Assembly (NCBI GenBank): GCA_017935625.1
Contig: JAGBHC010000029.1
Coordinates: forward strand, 1-64,000
Length of the DNA: 64,000 bases
Origin: Rikenellaceae bacterium
Lineage (GTDB): Bacteria > Bacteroidota > Bacteroidia > Bacteroidales > Rikenellaceae
Direction of reading: 5' to 3'
In this document: one piece after another, positions 34,858 to 44,263 of the stretch
How the letters are laid out: each line of letters opens with the position of its first letter
Numbering within the stretch: the first letter of the stretch is position 1
The notes under the pieces: model-generated
What the model was told of the DNA's origin: nothing
Seen by the model: the letters and a program-made list of their open reading frames with translations, nothing else
Databases searched by the model: none
Translations under genes and position numbers: made by a program

Positions 34858-36888
34858 ATGAAAGACGAACTTATGAAGAGAGCAGCCGACAATATCCGTG
34901 TGTTGGCCGCCTCCATGGTCGAGAAGGCCAAATCGGGACACCCCGGCGGAGCAATGGGCGGTGCGGACTTTATCAACGTACTCTACTCGGAGTTTCTGCG
35001 CTACAATCCGGACGACCTCAAATATCCGTTCCGCGACCGGATGTTCCTCGACCCGGGACACATGTCTCCGATGCTCTACTCGGTACTGGCGCTGGCCGGC
35101 TATTACACGATGGACGACCTGGCCAACTTCCGCCAGTGGGGCAGCGTAACCCCCGGACACCCCGAAGTGGACCTCGCGCACGGCGTGGAGAACACCTCCG
35201 GTCCGCTGGGACAGGGCCATGCCATGGCTCTCGGCGCCGCCATCGCGGAACGCTTCATGGCGGCCCGCTTCGGCGAATGGATGGCACACAAGACCTACGC
35301 CTACATCTCGGACGGCGCCGTGGAGGAGGAGATTTCCCAGGGCGTGGGCCGCATCGCCGGTCACCTCGGCCTGAGCAACCTCATCATGTACTACGACTCG
35401 AACAACATCCAGCTCTCGACCCGCGTGGACGAAGTGGACACCGAGGACGTCGCTGCGAAATACAAGGCATGGAACTGGAACGTGCTCACCTGCGACGGTT
35501 CGAGCACCGATGAAATCCGCTCCGCACTCAAGGCCGCCAACGCCGAAACCGAGCGCCCCACCCTCATCATCGGCAAGACCGTGATGGGCCGCGGAGCCGT
35601 GGCCGCCGACGGTTCGAGCTACGAGAACAAGGTCTCGACCCACGGACAGCCCCTGTCTGCCGCAGGCGCCGACTACGCCGCCACCGTGGCCAACCTGGGC
35701 GGCGACCCGCAGAAGCCTTTCGCGCTCTTCCCCGAGAGCATCGAACTCTACGCATCGCGCCGCGACGAACTGCGCCTGTGGTACGCCAAGAAAGCCGACG
35801 AGGAGAAGGCCTGGAGAGAGGCCAATCCCGAACTGGCCGCCAAACTCGACCTCTTCCTCAGCGGCAAGGTGCCCGCTCTGGACTACAACGAGATTGCCAT
35901 GAAGGAGGGTGTGGCCACCCGTGCCGCATCGGCCACCGTGCTGGGCTACTTCGCAGAGAAAATCGAGAATATGGTGGTCGCTTCGGCCGACCTGAGCAAC
36001 AGCGACAAGACCGACGGATTCCTCAAAAAGACCAAAGCGTTCGAGAAGGGCGACTTCTCGGGCAAGTTCTTCCAGGCGGGCGTCAGCGAGCTGACCATGG
36101 CCTGCGTCATGAACGGCATGGCGCTCCACGGAGGCGTGATTCCGGCCTGCGGAACCTTCTTCGTATTCAGCGACTACATGAAACCGGCCCTGCGTCTGTC
36201 GGCCCTCATGCGTCTGCACGTCATCTACATCTGGACACACGACTCGTTCCGCGTGGGCGAAGACGGCCCCACCCATCAGCCCATCGAGCACGAGGCTCAG
36301 CTGCGCCTGATGGAACACCTGCATAACCACCACGGCGAACGTTCGACCGTCGTGCTGCGTCCGGCCGACGGCCTGGAGACCATCGCGGCCTGGAAGAAAG
36401 CCGTCGAGGAGGAGCGCCCCGTAGCGCTGATTCTCAGCCGTCAGAACATCAAGGACCTCCCCACCCTCCGGGCTTCGCGCCGCGAGGAGAGCGCACAGTT
36501 CGACAAGGGAGCCTACGTGGTGATGGACTGCGAGGGCACGCCCGACGTGGTGATGGTAGCCAGCGGCAGCGAAGTATCGACCCTGGTGGACGGTGCCGAA
36601 CTGCTCAAGGCCGACGGAGTGAAGGTGCGCGTGGTAAGCGCCCCGAGCGAGGGTCTGTTCCGCGACCAGAGCGCCGAATACCAGCAGAGCGTACTCCCCT
36701 GCGGAGTGAAGCGCTACGGCATGACCAGCGGTCTGCCCGTGACCCTGCTCAGCCTGGTGGGTGCCGAAGGCCTCATCCACGGCATGACCCACTTCGGTTA
36801 TTCGGCTCCCTACAAGGTGCTGGACGAGAAGTTCGGATTCTCCGGCGCAGCCGTTTACCAGGAGGTAAAGCAGATGCTCGGAAAATAA
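34858..36888 (+). CDS. tkt: Transketolase
   Basis: Transketolase moves two-carbon units between sugar phosphates in the non-oxidative pentose phosphate pathway, using thiamine diphosphate. The 676-residue protein has the N-terminal AKSGHPGGAMGGAD motif, GPLGQGHAMALG, the central TPP-domain catalytic region, and GEDGPTHQPIEHEAQLR. It links to the arabinose operon at 46.9-53.9 kb, whose end product xylulose-5-phosphate is its substrate. It has its own -7 box and a hairpin 28 bp past its stop. Confidence 0.95.
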   Translation: MKDELMKRAADNIRVLAASMVEKAKSGHPGGAMGGADFINVLYSEFLRYNPDDLKYPFRDRMFLDPGHMSPMLYSVLALAGYYTMDDLANFRQWGSVTPGHPEVDLAHGVENTSGPLGQGHAMALGAAIAERFMAARFGEWMAHKTYAYISDGAVEEEISQGVGRIAGHLGLSNLIMYYDSNNIQLSTRVDEVDTEDVAAKYKAWNWNVLTCDGSSTDEIRSALKAANAETERPTLIIGKTVMGRGAVAADGSSYENKVSTHGQPLSAAGADYAATVANLGGDPQKPFALFPESIELYASRRDELRLWYAKKADEEKAWREANPELAAKLDLFLSGKVPALDYNEIAMKEGVATRAASATVLGYFAEKIENMVVASADLSNSDKTDGFLKKTKAFEKGDFSGKFFQAGVSELTMACVMNGMALHGGVIPACGTFFVFSDYMKPALRLSALMRLHVIYIWTHDSFRVGEDGPTHQPIEHEAQLRLMEHLHNHHGERSTVVLRPADGLETIAAWKKAVEEERPVALILSRQNIKDLPTLRASRREESAQFDKGAYVVMDCEGTPDVVMVASGSEVSTLVDGAELLKADGVKVRVVSAPSEGLFRDQSAEYQQSVLPCGVKRYGMTSGLPVTLLSLVGAEGLIHGMTHFGYSAPYKVLDEKFGFSGAAVYQEVKQMLGK

Positions 36889-36915
36889 CGGAACTTTTTT
36901 CTCCGTTCAAAGGCA

Positions 36916-36955
36916 GCCGCCGGATTCTTCTCAGAATCCGGCGGCTTCGCTTTGC
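36916..36955 (+). terminator. Hairpin terminator after tkt
   Basis: A perfect 13-bp stem (GCCGCCGGATTCT with AGAATCCGGCGGC) encloses TCTC. The T-tract is interrupted (TTCGCTTT), so termination may be imperfect. Confidence 0.65.
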
Positions 36956-37000
36956 ACCCCTTCCCGCGGCCGTCCGGCCCGCTCCCAGCCCGGCGGCCGC

Positions 37001-37037
37001 AAAAAAAGGGCGGGACACCCGAGAAGGTCTCCCGCCC
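37001..37037 (-). terminator. Terminator of the coaD to thioredoxin-lipoprotein unit
   Basis: On the minus strand the stem GGGCGGGA/TCCCGCCC leads into seven T residues, about 30 bp after the stop at 37066. Confidence 0.85.
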
Positions 37038-37065
37038 GTAAGGCGATTCATGCGCCCGCTCCCGA

Positions 37066-38127
37066 TTAGTCGAGCAGCTCGGCCAGCTTCTCCTTGAGGC
37101 CTTCGCCGCGCAGGTTCTTGGCCACGATAACGCCGTCGGGGCCGATGAGCAGGTTGGTGGGGATGCTCTTCACACCGTAGAGCGCCGCGGGAGCGCACTC
37201 CCAGAACTTCAGGTCGCTCACGTGCTTCCAGTTCATCTGCTTCTCCTCGACCGTCTTCTTCCAGGCGTCGCCGTCACGGTCGAGCGATACGCCGAAAATC
37301 TCGAAACCCTTGGGGGCGTACTCGGCATAGGCCTCCACCAGATAGGGAACCTCGCCCATGCAGGGGCCGCACCACGATGCCCAGAAATCGAGCAGCACGT
37401 ACTTGCCCTCGCCCACTACGCTCGACAGAGCCACCTCGTTGCCCTCCATGTCGGGGCAGGTGAAGTCGATGTAGGGCTGTCCCACGGCGGTCTTGGCCAG
37501 TGCATCCGCATACTCCTTGATGCGGACGGTGTAGGGGTGTTCGGCGAACTCCGGAGCGAAACGGCCCAGATAGCCGTTCAACTCCTCGGGCTCCATATCG
37601 TACATCGAAGAGGAGACCAGGTAGAGCCCCAGCAGGTTGTCGATATTCGCCTCCAGCGTCTCGGCGTTGAACTGCTCGTAGACGGTCATCACCGAATCGG
37701 CTTTCGTCTTATCGGGTTCGCGGCCCTCTTCGCGGGCGGCCGCCATCTCGGCACGCGCTATGGCATAATACTCCTGCACGATTTCGGAGTTCCGTTTCTG
37801 GAAAGCGCTCAGCCGGTCGTTGTTGGCCGTACCCGAGGCACCGGTCGTATCGACCGCGATAACGCCCTGCTCCAGGAAGAGTCCCTGGCGGAAACCGTCG
37901 GTATTGGAGTTCAGCATCGCATACTGCGGCTGTTCGATAGTGCCTTCGATGGTGAACTTGCCATCCACGACGGGGGCCGACCCCACGGTCTCCCGTCCTA
38001 CGAAAAGGTACACGCTGTCGCCTGCGTCGGCGGGCATGGTTCCGTTCACCGTGTAGCTGACACCCGACGGAGCCGAGCAGCTGCACACTGCTGCGGCAGC
38101 CGCTGCGAGAAATAAAACTTTCTTCAT
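37066..38127 (-). CDS. TlpA-family thioredoxin lipoprotein with DUF4369-like domain
   Basis: This 353-residue periplasmic lipoprotein has a leader with lipobox CSC (about residues 15-17), an N-terminal DUF4369-like beta domain (about 24-105), a helical linker and a TlpA/ResA thioredoxin domain (about 215-353). The redox motif WCGPC is at 252-256, and the cis-Pro loop KSIPTNLLI is present. It should be a thiol-disulfide reductase for exported proteins or cytochrome biogenesis. It follows a paralogue that lacks the CxxC by 61 bp and is last in the unit. Confidence 0.88.
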   Translation of the reverse strand: MKKVLFLAAAAAAVCSCSAPSGVSYTVNGTMPADAGDSVYLFVGRETVGSAPVVDGKFTIEGTIEQPQYAMLNSNTDGFRQGLFLEQGVIAVDTTGASGTANNDRLSAFQKRNSEIVQEYYAIARAEMAAAREEGREPDKTKADSVMTVYEQFNAETLEANIDNLLGLYLVSSSMYDMEPEELNGYLGRFAPEFAEHPYTVRIKEYADALAKTAVGQPYIDFTCPDMEGNEVALSSVVGEGKYVLLDFWASWCGPCMGEVPYLVEAYAEYAPKGFEIFGVSLDRDGDAWKKTVEEKQMNWKHVSDLKFWECAPAALYGVKSIPTNLLIGPDGVIVAKNLRGEGLKEKLAELLD

Positions 38128-38188
38128 CTTGTCTTTGATTTATAAAATGGATTGAATCTCTCTTTTCCGTGCCGAATCCCGTCCGCCG

Positions 38189-39265
38189 CTATTCGGCCGC
38201 CAGGGAGGGCATCTTCGCGAGCTCCTCAACGATACGGGCGGCCCGGGTTCTCTGGGCAATGGTCCCGTCGGGGTTGAACACATAGCACACCGGCACCCGC
38301 TTCACATTGTAGAGCTCCGCCACCGGACCGTCCCATCCCTCCGCGGAACGCAGATTGAGATAGGCGATATCGTAGCGTTCGATGCCGCCGGCCCACTTTT
38401 CGGGGTCGCTGTCGAGCGATACGGCCACGAACCGCACCCGGTCGCCGTACTGCTCGAACGCCTGATTGACCGTAACCATATCGAGCGATATGCTCTCGGC
38501 CTCCGAGGTCCAGAACAGCAGCACCGCCGGCACTCCCGTGCCGACCGCTTCCGAAAGACGGCGCACCGCACCCTGCCGGTCGGTCAGCTCCGCATCGGAG
38601 AACATGGCGCCCGACATCGTGCGTTCGAACATCGCGGCACGCTTCTCAAGCAGACGTCCGTAATAGGAGTCGCGCATCCGCGCCGAAAGCCGCCCCAGCG
38701 AGGCGCGTATCTGCTCCGGGTCGGAGACATTCTCCACCAGCGTCTTGCGATAGAGCTCGCACACGGCGGCCGGACGGTCGCCGTACTGTTCGACAAAGAG
38801 TTCCGGCGTCCGGTTGGCCCGGGCCAAAGCCTCGATGCGCTCCTCGAGCGACAGCTCGCCGTTGTCGTATATGCCGAGCAGCTCGTTTATCCGGTTCCGG
38901 TACTGCGTATACAGCTTGTTCTCCCGGCCGGCCTGCACGCCCGCACGGTAACCGGTTCCGTCGAACCGGCCGGAAAGGCGGTGCTTGCGGCCCGGTTCGA
39001 TGATGAAGGTGGCCACCTCGCTGAGCCCGTTGTCGTACACGACACCCAGGCGGGGCCCGTCGGCCCGGCCGGCGAGCGAAATGCGTCCGCCCGTCACCTC
39101 GCAGGTGTCCAGCCCTATGTAGTCTCCGTCCTCTCCCACCCAGGAGAGTACGGCGTGCGTCCCCTGGAAATCGGCAACGACACCCTCGACCGTAAAAGTA
39201 TCACCTCCGCGGCATCCGCACAACAACATCGTCGCCGCGACAATCGAAATGCAACTCTTTTTCAT
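38189..39265 (-). CDS. Thioredoxin-fold lipoprotein lacking the CxxC motif
   Basis: This 358-residue protein has the same layout as its downstream neighbour: a lipobox leader (LLCGC, cysteine about residue 18), an N-terminal DUF4369-like region, a helical linker and a C-terminal thioredoxin-like domain. Where the active neighbour has WCGPC, this one has WTSEAES (252-258), so it cannot do disulfide exchange. The cis-Pro loop (KRVPVCYVF) is kept, so the fold is probably intact. The likely role is binding or regulation. It starts 15 bp after ruvC. Confidence 0.75.
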   Translation of the reverse strand: MKKSCISIVAATMLLCGCRGGDTFTVEGVVADFQGTHAVLSWVGEDGDYIGLDTCEVTGGRISLAGRADGPRLGVVYDNGLSEVATFIIEPGRKHRLSGRFDGTGYRAGVQAGRENKLYTQYRNRINELLGIYDNGELSLEERIEALARANRTPELFVEQYGDRPAAVCELYRKTLVENVSDPEQIRASLGRLSARMRDSYYGRLLEKRAAMFERTMSGAMFSDAELTDRQGAVRRLSEAVGTGVPAVLLFWTSEAESISLDMVTVNQAFEQYGDRVRFVAVSLDSDPEKWAGGIERYDIAYLNLRSAEGWDGPVAELYNVKRVPVCYVFNPDGTIAQRTRAARIVEELAKMPSLAAE

Positions 39266-39280
39266 TATCTCTCTTCTGTA

Positions 39281-39916
39281 TTATTTCTTCGTTTTTCTTC
39301 CTCCGCCCGGTTCGGACACCCGGTCGGGATGCTCGCGCAGAAAAGCCTCCCAGCTGCTGCTGCCGCGTCCCGAGAGCGCCTTGAGCCCGCCGCCCAGCGA
39401 CTTGCTCCGCTCGCCGCCCGCAGCCTGCGCGATGGGCGCCCCGGCCAGAAAGCAATGGCACACGGCCACCGCCATGCCGTCCGTCGCATCGAGGCGGCGC
39501 GGGTCGTACTCCACCCCCAGCATGCTTTTGAGCAGCGCCGCCACCTGCTCCTTGGCCGCCGCGCCGTTCCCCGTAATGGCCTGCTTGATACGCCGCGGGG
39601 CGTATTCGAACACCGGCAGCCCCTTGTGCAGCGCCGCCGCCATGGCCACTCCCTGGGCCCGTCCCAGCTTGAGCATGCTCTGCACGTTCTGTCCGAAAAA
39701 GGGCGACTCGAGCGCCACCTCGTCGGGCCGGTACTCCTCGATAAGGGCGCTCACCCGCTCGAAAATGTAGCGCAACTTGGCATACGCGTCGGGCTGTCTG
39801 CGCAGGTCGATGTCTCCCAGCAGCAGGGGCTTCACCTCCCGGCCGCACAGCTCGACCAGGCCGTATCCCATGCAGTTGGTACCGGGGTCGATACCCATAA
39901 TCACCTTGCGTTCCAT
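39281..39916 (-). CDS. ruvC: Holliday junction endodeoxyribonuclease RuvC
   Basis: RuvC cuts Holliday junctions symmetrically. The 211-residue protein has the RNase H-like catalytic segments MGIDPGTN (first Asp), ALESPFFGQN (Glu) and RLDATDGMAVAVCH (C-terminal acidic residues). An Arg/Gly/Ser-rich tail of about 45 residues extends beyond the usual length. It lies between lpxD (27 bp) and the thioredoxin-like gene (15 bp). Confidence 0.93.
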   Translation of the reverse strand: MERKVIMGIDPGTNCMGYGLVELCGREVKPLLLGDIDLRRQPDAYAKLRYIFERVSALIEEYRPDEVALESPFFGQNVQSMLKLGRAQGVAMAAALHKGLPVFEYAPRRIKQAITGNGAAAKEQVAALLKSMLGVEYDPRRLDATDGMAVAVCHCFLAGAPIAQAAGGERSKSLGGGLKALSGRGSSSWEAFLREHPDRVSEPGGGRKTKK

Positions 39917-39943
39917 CTCCGGGGGGCGTGTGCGTTTCCGCTT

Positions 39944-40987
39944 CTACTTCATCTCCTTTTTCAGGGCCTCCAGCTGTTTTTCGAGCTCCCGCACCTGACG
40001 GCTCAGCTCGGGCAGGTTGCGGAACACGGCATTGGAGCGGTGGAACTTGAGACCGGGCAGCGAAGGGGTTCCCATGCGCGTCTCCCGGTCGGCCACGTTG
40101 TTGTCGATGCCGCTCTGGCTGCCGGCCTTCACCTCGTCGCCGATGGTCAGATGGCCGGCGATGCCCACCTGGCCGCCGAACATGCAGTTGCGCCCCACCT
40201 TCGTGGAGCCGGCGATGCCCACCTGAGCCGCCGCCACGGTGTTCTCGCCGATGACCACATTGTGGCCTATCTGTATCAGGTTGTCGAGCTTCACGCCGCG
40301 GCGGATGCGGGTCGAGCCCATCGTCGCACGGTCGATGCAGGTGTTGGCGCCAATCTCCACGTCGTCCTCCAGCACCACGTTGCCCACCTGAGGTATCTTG
40401 TCGAAGCTGCCCGACGCATTGGGTGCGAATCCGAATCCGTCGGCACCGATGACGCTGCCCGCATGGATGACCACATTGTTGCCCACCACGCAGCCCTCGT
40501 ATATCTTCACGCCGGCATTGACGGTCACATTATCGCCCAGCTTCACGCCGTCGCCGATGTAGACCTGCGGATAAATCCGGCAGTTGTCACCGATGGTCGC
40601 GCCCCGGTCGATGACGGCGAAGGCGCCCACGTAGCAGTTCTCGCCCAGCTTCGCCGACTCGTCTATGGCCGCCTGCGGACTGATGCCCGTCTTGCGGGGT
40701 TTGCCGGCCACGTAGAGCTCCAGCAACTTGGCGAAGCAGCCGTAGGCATCATCCACCCGAATCATGGTGGCAGCCACGGGATGGGCCGGAGTGAAGCTCC
40801 GGTTCACAATCACTATCGACGAACGGGTCGTATAGAGATAGTGTTCGTATTTGGGGTTGGCCAGAAACGAAAGCGCTCCGGGGTGTCCCTCTTCGATTTT
40901 GGCCAGCGTATGGACCTTGACCTGCTTGTCGCCGACCACCTCTCCCGAGAGTTGGGCGGCAATCATCTCTGCTGAAAATTCCATCAT
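39944..40987 (-). CDS. lpxD: UDP-3-O-acylglucosamine N-acyltransferase LpxD
   Basis: LpxD adds the second acyl chain in lipid A synthesis. The 347-residue protein has an N-terminal uridine-binding domain and a left-handed beta-helix of hexapeptide repeats (about 110-310) with the catalytic His segment [14 protein letters not shown], then a C-terminal helix. Start is 40987 (MMEF) or the next codon at 40984; a GGAAAAG ribosome-binding-like sequence precedes them. Gaps to coaD (13 bp) and ruvC (27 bp) indicate co-transcription. Confidence 0.92.
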   Translation of the reverse strand: MMEFSAEMIAAQLSGEVVGDKQVKVHTLAKIEEGHPGALSFLANPKYEHYLYTTRSSIVIVNRSFTPAHPVAATMIRVDDAYGCFAKLLELYVAGKPRKTGISPQAAIDESAKLGENCYVGAFAVIDRGATIGDNCRIYPQVYIGDGVKLGDNVTVNAGVKIYEGCVVGNNVVIHAGSVIGADGFGFAPNASGSFDKIPQVGNVVLEDDVEIGANTCIDRATMGSTRIRRGVKLDNLIQIGHNVVIGENTVAAAQVGIAGSTKVGRNCMFGGQVGIAGHLTIGDEVKAGSQSGIDNNVADRETRMGTPSLPGLKFHRSNAVFRNLPELSRQVRELEKQLEALKKEMK

Positions 40988-41000
40988 GGTATCTTTTCCG

Positions 41001-41471
41001 TTACAAATAGTTCTTGATATCGATATTCTGCGGCATGAGCGGCGTGGGGTCGCCACCGTAGGAGACCAATTCGCGAATCATGCTCGAGGAGATGGCCACG
41101 AACTCGGGCGGCGTGAAGAGCAGCACCGTGGTAATCTCCGGATAGAGCTTCTGGTTGATGAGCATCATACTTCGCTCGTACTCGTAATCGACCGTATTGC
41201 GCATGCCACGGAGCAGGAACAGAATTCCGTGCTTGCGGCAATAGTCGCCCGTCAGTCCGCCGTAGACGCACACCTCCACACGGGGTTCGTCGGCATAGAT
41301 GTCCCGGATGAGCCGGGCGCGGTTCGTGTCGGTCATCATCCCCCGTTTCTCGTTGTTGTCTCCGACCCCCACCACGATGCGGTCAAAAAACCTAAGACCC
41401 TGGTCTACAATGGCTTTGTGACCCAATGTGAACGGGTCGAACGACCCCGGGAAAAGCGCTATGCGTTCCAT
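41001..41471 (-). CDS. coaD: Phosphopantetheine adenylyltransferase
   Basis: CoaD makes dephospho-CoA from 4'-phosphopantetheine and ATP. The 156-residue protein has [14 protein letters not shown] near the N-terminus with the TxGH nucleotide-binding motif, and [15 protein letters not shown] in the C-terminal part. It heads a minus-strand unit coaD-lpxD-ruvC and two thioredoxin-fold genes. A -7 box TATCTTTG lies at 41503-41510. Confidence 0.94.
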   Translation of the reverse strand: MERIALFPGSFDPFTLGHKAIVDQGLRFFDRIVVGVGDNNEKRGMMTDTNRARLIRDIYADEPRVEVCVYGGLTGDYCRKHGILFLLRGMRNTVDYEYERSMMLINQKLYPEITTVLLFTPPEFVAISSSMIRELVSYGGDPTPLMPQNIDIKNYL

Positions 41472-41502
41472 ATTCCGTATTAAAAGTTAATCGTCTAAGC
41501 AG

Positions 41503-41510
41503 CAAAGATA
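41503..41510 (-). promoter_or_regulatory. -7 box (TATCTTTG) for the coaD unit
   Basis: TATCTTTG on the minus strand lies 32 bp before coaD. It is close to, and divergent from, the promoter of the M16 protease genes, so the two may compete. Confidence 0.55.
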
Positions 41511-41518
41511 TAAATACT

Positions 41519-41551
41519 TTTGGAAAAGTTCGCATTTCTTTCGTAATTTTG
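41519..41551 (+). promoter_or_regulatory. Predicted promoter of the M16 protease pair
   Basis: TTTG at 41519-41522, a 21-nt spacer and TAATTTTG at 41544-41551 match the consensus. The ATG follows at 41633. Confidence 0.7.
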
Positions 41552-41632
41552 CCTTCCGGTCGGTCTCCTCCGCCGGAAGGGCTCCTCCGCGCGCCGTTCC
41601 GCCCGAAAGACACTCCCGACCCGATTAGCCAC

Positions 41633-42880
41633 ATGATAGAATATCGTACCCATACCCTTTCCAACGGACTGCGCGTGACGGTCAATCGCGACCGGACGTC
41701 GCAGATGGCCGCCGTCAATATGCTCTACGGCGTGGGGGCCCGCAACGAGGAGCCTTCGCGCACCGGCTTCGCCCATCTGTTCGAGCACCTCATGTTCCGC
41801 GGCACGCGGCAGGTGCCCGATTTCGACCTGCCGGTGCAGATGGCCTGCGGCGACAACAACGCGTTCACCAACAACGACTACACCGACTACTACATCACCC
41901 TCCCCAAAGACAACGTCGAAACGGCCCTGTGGCTCGAAAGCGACCGCATGACGGGACTCGACATCGGCCCCGAAGTGCTCGAAACCGAAAAACGGGTGGT
42001 CATCGAGGAGTTCAACCAGCGGATTCTCAACCAGCCCTACGGCGACCAATGGATGCTGCTGCGCGAAATGGTCTACAAGGTGCACCCCTACCGCTGGTCC
42101 ACCATCGGGCTCACCCCCGACCACATCGCGGGCGCCTCGCTCGACGAAGTACGCGCCTTCTACCGCCGCTACTACACCCCCTCCAACGCCATTCTTTCGG
42201 TTTCGGCCGACCTGGAGCCCGAGCGCATCTTCGCTCTGGCCGAGCGCTGGTTCGGCGATATCGCCGACCGCGGCACCGCGCCCGACCCGCTTCCGGCCGA
42301 ACCGCCCCAGACCGAAGCCCGGCGGCTGGAGATAGCCCGCGACGTGCCCGCACGCACCCTCACCCTCGCGTTCCTCATGCCGGGCGGCCGCCTCAGCCGC
42401 ACCCACTACCTCTGCGACCTGATGACCGACCTGCTGGCCGGCGGCCAGTCGGCCCGGCTCTACCGTTCGCTGGTACGCGAGCAGGGGCTCTTTTCGAGCG
42501 TCAATGCCTACATCTCGGGCGACATGGACCCGGGAACCGTGGTGCTCACCGGCCGCCTCAGCCCCGGCACGGAGCTCGCCCGCGGCGAGGAGGCCATGTG
42601 GCGCGAACTGCACCGCCTGCAAAACGAACCCGCCGGAGAGTACGAACTCGAAAAGGTGAAAAACAAATTCGAGGCGGGCACCCTCTTCGGCGAACTCAAC
42701 GTAATGAACAAAGCCATGAATCTGGGCTACTACACCCTGCTCGGCGACCTGTCGCTGCTCAACGGCGAGGTGACCGTTTACCGCTCCATCGCTCCCGAAG
42801 AGATTATGGAGACCGCCCGCCGGATATTCCGCCCCGAAAGATGTTCCACCCTCATATACGGACCTTTATGCAACCGATAG
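41633..42880 (+). CDS. M16 family zinc metallopeptidase, catalytic-type
   Basis: This 415-residue protein is an M16 peptidase with the inverted zinc motif HLFEH at residues 48-52 and a downstream glutamate-rich helix (ETEKRVVIEEFNQ) that would give the third zinc ligand. No signal peptide is seen at the chosen ATG (41633), so it is probably cytoplasmic. Its C-terminal half has no Arg/Tyr pair of the kind found in the partner. The next gene overlaps its end by 13 bp and encodes an M16 protein without the zinc motif. This pairing is known from heterodimeric bacterial M16 proteases. Confidence 0.88.
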   Translation: MIEYRTHTLSNGLRVTVNRDRTSQMAAVNMLYGVGARNEEPSRTGFAHLFEHLMFRGTRQVPDFDLPVQMACGDNNAFTNNDYTDYYITLPKDNVETALWLESDRMTGLDIGPEVLETEKRVVIEEFNQRILNQPYGDQWMLLREMVYKVHPYRWSTIGLTPDHIAGASLDEVRAFYRRYYTPSNAILSVSADLEPERIFALAERWFGDIADRGTAPDPLPAEPPQTEARRLEIARDVPARTLTLAFLMPGGRLSRTHYLCDLMTDLLAGGQSARLYRSLVREQGLFSSVNAYISGDMDPGTVVLTGRLSPGTELARGEEAMWRELHRLQNEPAGEYELEKVKNKFEAGTLFGELNVMNKAMNLGYYTLLGDLSLLNGEVTVYRSIAPEEIMETARRIFRPERCSTLIYGPLCNR

Positions 42881-44145
42881 ACAAAAAACAGCCCGCCGTG
42901 TCGCTTCCCGGCGGCCTCAGCCTGCCCGCCGCCCGCCGCCTGAGCGTCGGCAACGGCTCGGCACTCTACGCGCTCGACGTTCCCGGCAGCGGGGTGGTGC
43001 GCATGAGCTTCGTCTTCCGGGCGGGCTCCGTGTGGCAGGAGGTTCCCTTCTCGGCCTCGGCGACCGCCAACCTGCTCAGCGAGGGAACGGCCGAACTGTC
43101 GGCCCAGCAGGTGGCCGAACGGCTCGACTTCTACGGCTCGTACTTCGACGTGACCATCGACCGCGACTATGCCGTCATCACCTTCTGCACCCTCGGCCGC
43201 TTCTTCGAGCCCACGCTGGAGATAGCCCGGCAGGTGCTGCTCGCCCCGACCTTTCCCGAGGCGGAGGTCGAGACCTACCGCAACAAGCGCCGGGAGAGTC
43301 TGGCCGTGGAGCGGGCCAAGGTGTCGGTGCAGGCCCGGGAGCTCTTCGCCCGCACGCTCTTCGGAGCGGACCACCCCTACGGCATCTCCTCGCCCGAGAG
43401 CCGCTACGACGAGTTGCGGCGGCAGGACCTGGAGCGCTTCTACCGCCGCCGCTACCGGGCCGCGAACTGCTTCGCCGTATGCAGCGGCGAGCTCTCGGAG
43501 CGCATCGAATCGGGCGTCGCCGACCTGCTGGCCGCACTGCCCGGGGGCACGGACGACCGGCCGCTTTCGATGCCCGCACCGCAGAGAGCTCCCCACGCCT
43601 TTCTGCGGCACGAGGGGGCCGTCCAGTCGGCCGTCCGGGTGGGAAGGCTGCTCTTTCCCCGTTCGCATCCCGACTTCGTGGGCATGCAGGTTACCTCCAC
43701 GCTGCTGGGCGGTTACTTCGGCTCGCGGCTGGTGCGCAACCTGCGCGAGGAGCGGGGATACACCTACGGCGTCTTCGCCACGATGGTGAATCTCGACCGC
43801 TGCGGCTACCTGGCCGTCGCCACCGACGTAGCGGCCGATGCCACGGCCGACACCGTGGAGCAGATATTCGCCGAGATGAACCGGCTGCGCACCGAGACCG
43901 TATCCGACGAGGAGCTCCGCATCGTCAGGCACATGCTGCACGGAGAGGTGATGCGCATTCTCGACGGCCCGTTCGGCATCGCCGACGTCACCATCGAGAA
44001 CATCCAGAACGGACGCGACAACGACTACCTGGAGGAGTTCATGACCCGCATCCGGGAGATTACGCCCGCACAGATACGGGCCCTGGCGGAGCGGTATCTC
44101 GTTCCGGAAGAGTTCACCACGGTCGTCGTCGGCGAGCACGAATAG
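42868..44145 (+). CDS. M16 family peptidase-like protein, non-catalytic type
   Basis: This 425-residue M16-fold protein lacks HxxEH: the equivalent region reads ATANLLSEGTAEL. It does have EERGYTYGVF, the C-terminal Arg/Tyr segment that completes the active site in the catalytic partner of heterodimeric M16 proteases. Overlap with the upstream gene suggests coupled translation and a 1:1 complex. The natural substrate is unknown. Confidence 0.86.
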   Translation: MQPIDKKQPAVSLPGGLSLPAARRLSVGNGSALYALDVPGSGVVRMSFVFRAGSVWQEVPFSASATANLLSEGTAELSAQQVAERLDFYGSYFDVTIDRDYAVITFCTLGRFFEPTLEIARQVLLAPTFPEAEVETYRNKRRESLAVERAKVSVQARELFARTLFGADHPYGISSPESRYDELRRQDLERFYRRRYRAANCFAVCSGELSERIESGVADLLAALPGGTDDRPLSMPAPQRAPHAFLRHEGAVQSAVRVGRLLFPRSHPDFVGMQVTSTLLGGYFGSRLVRNLREERGYTYGVFATMVNLDRCGYLAVATDVAADATADTVEQIFAEMNRLRTETVSDEELRIVRHMLHGEVMRILDGPFGIADVTIENIQNGRDNDYLEEFMTRIREITPAQIRALAERYLVPEEFTTVVVGEHE

Positions 44146-44263
44146 GGTTCCGGTCCGGACTTCGCGGACAAGGACGAAGAGACGAAGCGGAATCGCACGG
44201 CCGGCGAACGGGACTCCCGGTTCGCGCCCCGAAAAAACATCGTCCCGAAAAAAGAGTGAAAAA

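Noticed and set aside
34858-36888. tkt considered as 1-deoxy-D-xylulose-5-phosphate synthase
   Set aside because: Length, GHPGGAMGGAD and the later GEDGPTHQPIEH motif fit transketolase.
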